Source of the DNA: Calditrichales bacterium MX18-03
GTDB lineage: Bacteria > Bacillota > Clostridia > Lutisporales > Lutisporaceae
Length of the DNA stretch: 64,000 nucleotides
NCBI GenBank assembly: GCA_021083345.1
Contig: JAJGRE010000001.1
Span: 1,655,774-1,719,773 of the forward strand
Direction: 5' to 3'
Shown here one piece after another: positions 63,200-64,000 of the stretch (within the stretch, counting starts at the first letter, position 1; the number at the start of each line of letters is the position of its first letter). Position numbers and translations under genes: made by a program. Under the pieces are notes generated by a model. That model made no database searches. It had not been told where the DNA came from and was given only the letters and a program-made list of their open reading frames with translations.

Positions 63200-63691
63200 T
63201 CATTCCATATAATTTAATAATTCCTCTGCTGTTTCATGTGCCAGTTTCCCTGCCTTATACAGCATTGCAACCTTTGAGCCTTCTACCGTAGCGATATCCG
63301 CCTCCCAGACCGGCTTCGGCTTTTCTATGAAAGCGTTGAAGGCAGAACCGTTCTCATCTAGAAATACAAATGTGGGTGCCTTTACTTTTCCGTCAACCTC
63401 ATAGGCTTTGAGCTCATCCTTTATCGAGCTCCGCAGTACCAGTCTCAGCTCAATATTCTGATTGGTGCTGATCAGCTTTTCCAATACCGGCAAATTGATC
63501 TGGCAATCAGGACACCAGCCTTCCACAATACCCAGAATCCTGATATTTCTTTTTATTGCTGCCATCCTGCTTCTATGCGTTTCACTAATGGTCAACGGTA
63601 TATAGTATTTCATAAATTTGTTCCGAATATCATCATCCTGATTCATGATAAATGTCCTATAGGGCAAGCCTTTTTCGTATAATGTCATCAT
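63200..63691 (-). CDS. Thioredoxin-fold protein with WCPDC motif
   Basis: Thioredoxin-like protein of 163 aa, cytoplasmic (no signal peptide). The redox motif GWCPDCQINLP lies about residues 59-69, in the helix start after ILGIVE; cis-Pro is in KAPTFVFLDENG. The C-terminal part follows a thioredoxin layout. AAAGGGG precedes the double ATG at 63691; a longer start at 63727 has a poor site. Upstream of the DUF4015 gene in one operon. It probably reduces disulfides or supports bacillithiol/thiol homeostasis; the partner is unknown. Confidence 0.85.
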   Translation of the reverse strand: MMTLYEKGLPYRTFIMNQDDDIRNKFMKYYIPLTISETHRSRMAAIKRNIRILGIVEGWCPDCQINLPVLEKLISTNQNIELRLVLRSSIKDELKAYEVDGKVKAPTFVFLDENGSAFNAFIEKPKPVWEADIATVEGSKVAMLYKAGKLAHETAEELLNYME

Positions 63692-63810
63692 TTCACAGTG
63701 CCCCTTTCTTTCAACAAAAATCTTCATGTCCTATTTCGACCGTCATAATACTATTATAAATATTTTGTCGCTAAAATAAAACAACAAACAACAAATAGAG
63801 ACAAAATGAA

Positions 63811-63839
63811 AAAGAGAAAACGCATTTGGTTTTCTCTTT
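63811..63839 (-). terminator. Terminator of the rrn/tRNA operon
   Basis: AAAGAGAAAAC pairs with GTTTTCTCTTT (11 bp); on the minus strand TTTTTCATTTTG follows, just after tRNA-Asn. Confidence 0.8.
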
Positions 63840-63862
63840 GTTATCTTTTTCAAAAAATAAAA

Positions 63863-63938
63863 TGGCTCCCCAAGTTGGACTCGAACCAACGACCCTGCGG
63901 TTAACAGCCGCATGCTCTACCGACTGAGCTATTGAGGA
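63863..63938 (-). tRNA. tRNA-Asn (GTT)
   Basis: A 76-base cloverleaf on the minus strand: acceptor stem TCCTCAA/TTGGGGA with encoded CCA at 63863-63865, D-arm AGCTCAGTCGGTAGAGC, anticodon loop CTGTTAA (anticodon GTT) and T-arm GTTCGAGTC. It is the last gene of an rRNA operon. Confidence 0.97.
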
Positions 63939-63944
63939 GTGGAT

Positions 63945-63970
63945 GGGTTAACAGCTTGCACTGTTAACCC
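63945..63970 (-). other. Stem between 5S rRNA and tRNA-Asn
   Basis: GGGTTAACAG pairs perfectly with CTGTTAACCC around a 6-base loop, probably an RNA processing stem in the rrn transcript. Confidence 0.5.
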
Positions 63971-63985
63971 GTATTAAGTTATTTA

Positions 63986-64000
63986 CCTGGCAGCGACCTA
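63986..64000 (-). rRNA. 5S rRNA, 3' end only
   Basis: The last 15 bases read on the minus strand as TAGGTCGCTGCCAGG, the standard 3' end of bacterial 5S rRNA. The rest lies beyond the right edge. Confidence 0.85.

Noticed and set aside
1..64000. CRISPR arrays and cas genes
   Set aside because: No regularly spaced identical repeats with unique spacers; the seven 48-bp cores are 1-9 kb apart and there are no cas-like genes.

Overview
The window looks like chromosomal DNA of an anaerobic Gram-positive Firmicute, most likely class Clostridia. Supporting signs are strong AGGAGG-type ribosome binding sites, a class II (B12-dependent) ribonucleotide reductase, a Flp-like pilin, S-layer homology repeats and a C-terminal type I dockerin-like duplication. 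The dockerin suggests relatives of the cellulosome-forming clostridia, but the species cannot be fixed from sequence reading alone.

Region 1 (1-13.1 kb) is ordinary chromosome. It holds the 3' part of adenylate kinase, a secreted esterase, a P-type Mn/Ca ATPase behind a convincing yybP-ykoY (Mn2+) riboswitch, a Flp-type pilin, a pair of DUF6179/DUF6323-like proteins, a GNAT enzyme, a VanRS-like two-component system with an S15/CocE hydrolase, and an SLH protein.

Region 2 (13.1-20.6 kb) is a metalloid-type locus. An ArsR repressor, an ArsP-like permease, an M28 peptidase, a Cys-rich small protein, a PAT/ArsN-like acetyltransferase and a MarR regulator lie together, and five of the six carry vicinal cysteines. 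Five copies of a 16-bp palindrome (ATCGTA-N4-TACGAT type) mark ArsR sites in three promoters or leaders, including one 3 kb away that drives an unlisted 51-aa membrane protein.

Region 3 (20.6-38.2 kb) holds large secreted proteins (944 aa; 1648 aa with transglutaminase-like, LRR, RCC1 and dockerin-like domains), two TPR lipoprotein-sized paralogs, PadR and TetR modules, and an APH-like kinase. Seven copies of an exactly 48-bp repeat core with paired, co-varying 8-bp boxes sit between these genes.

Region 4 (38.2-58.1 kb) is a visibly A+T-richer accessory island. It contains four small proteins, a complete IS256-family element with an 8-bp target duplication and a duplicated right end, and a tightly coupled five-gene operon of unknown function (P-loop ATPase, 494-aa protein, 985-aa protein, ParA/MinD-like ATPase, HD-domain protein), which I consider a candidate anti-phage system. 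Two decayed genes (transposase, RNase M5) follow. The island ends with an unusual five-gene recombinase module: a complete tyrosine recombinase, a catalytic-domain-only relative, an Xre-like regulator, and two large proteins that join 7 and 12 tandem zinc ribbons to degenerate integrase domains, the second ending in a GIY-YIG nuclease.

Region 5 (58.1-64 kb) returns to housekeeping genes: nrdJ, an EAL-HDOD protein, a DUF4015 glycoside hydrolase and a thioredoxin-like protein, then tRNA-Asn and the 3' end of 5S rRNA of an rrn operon entering from the right edge.
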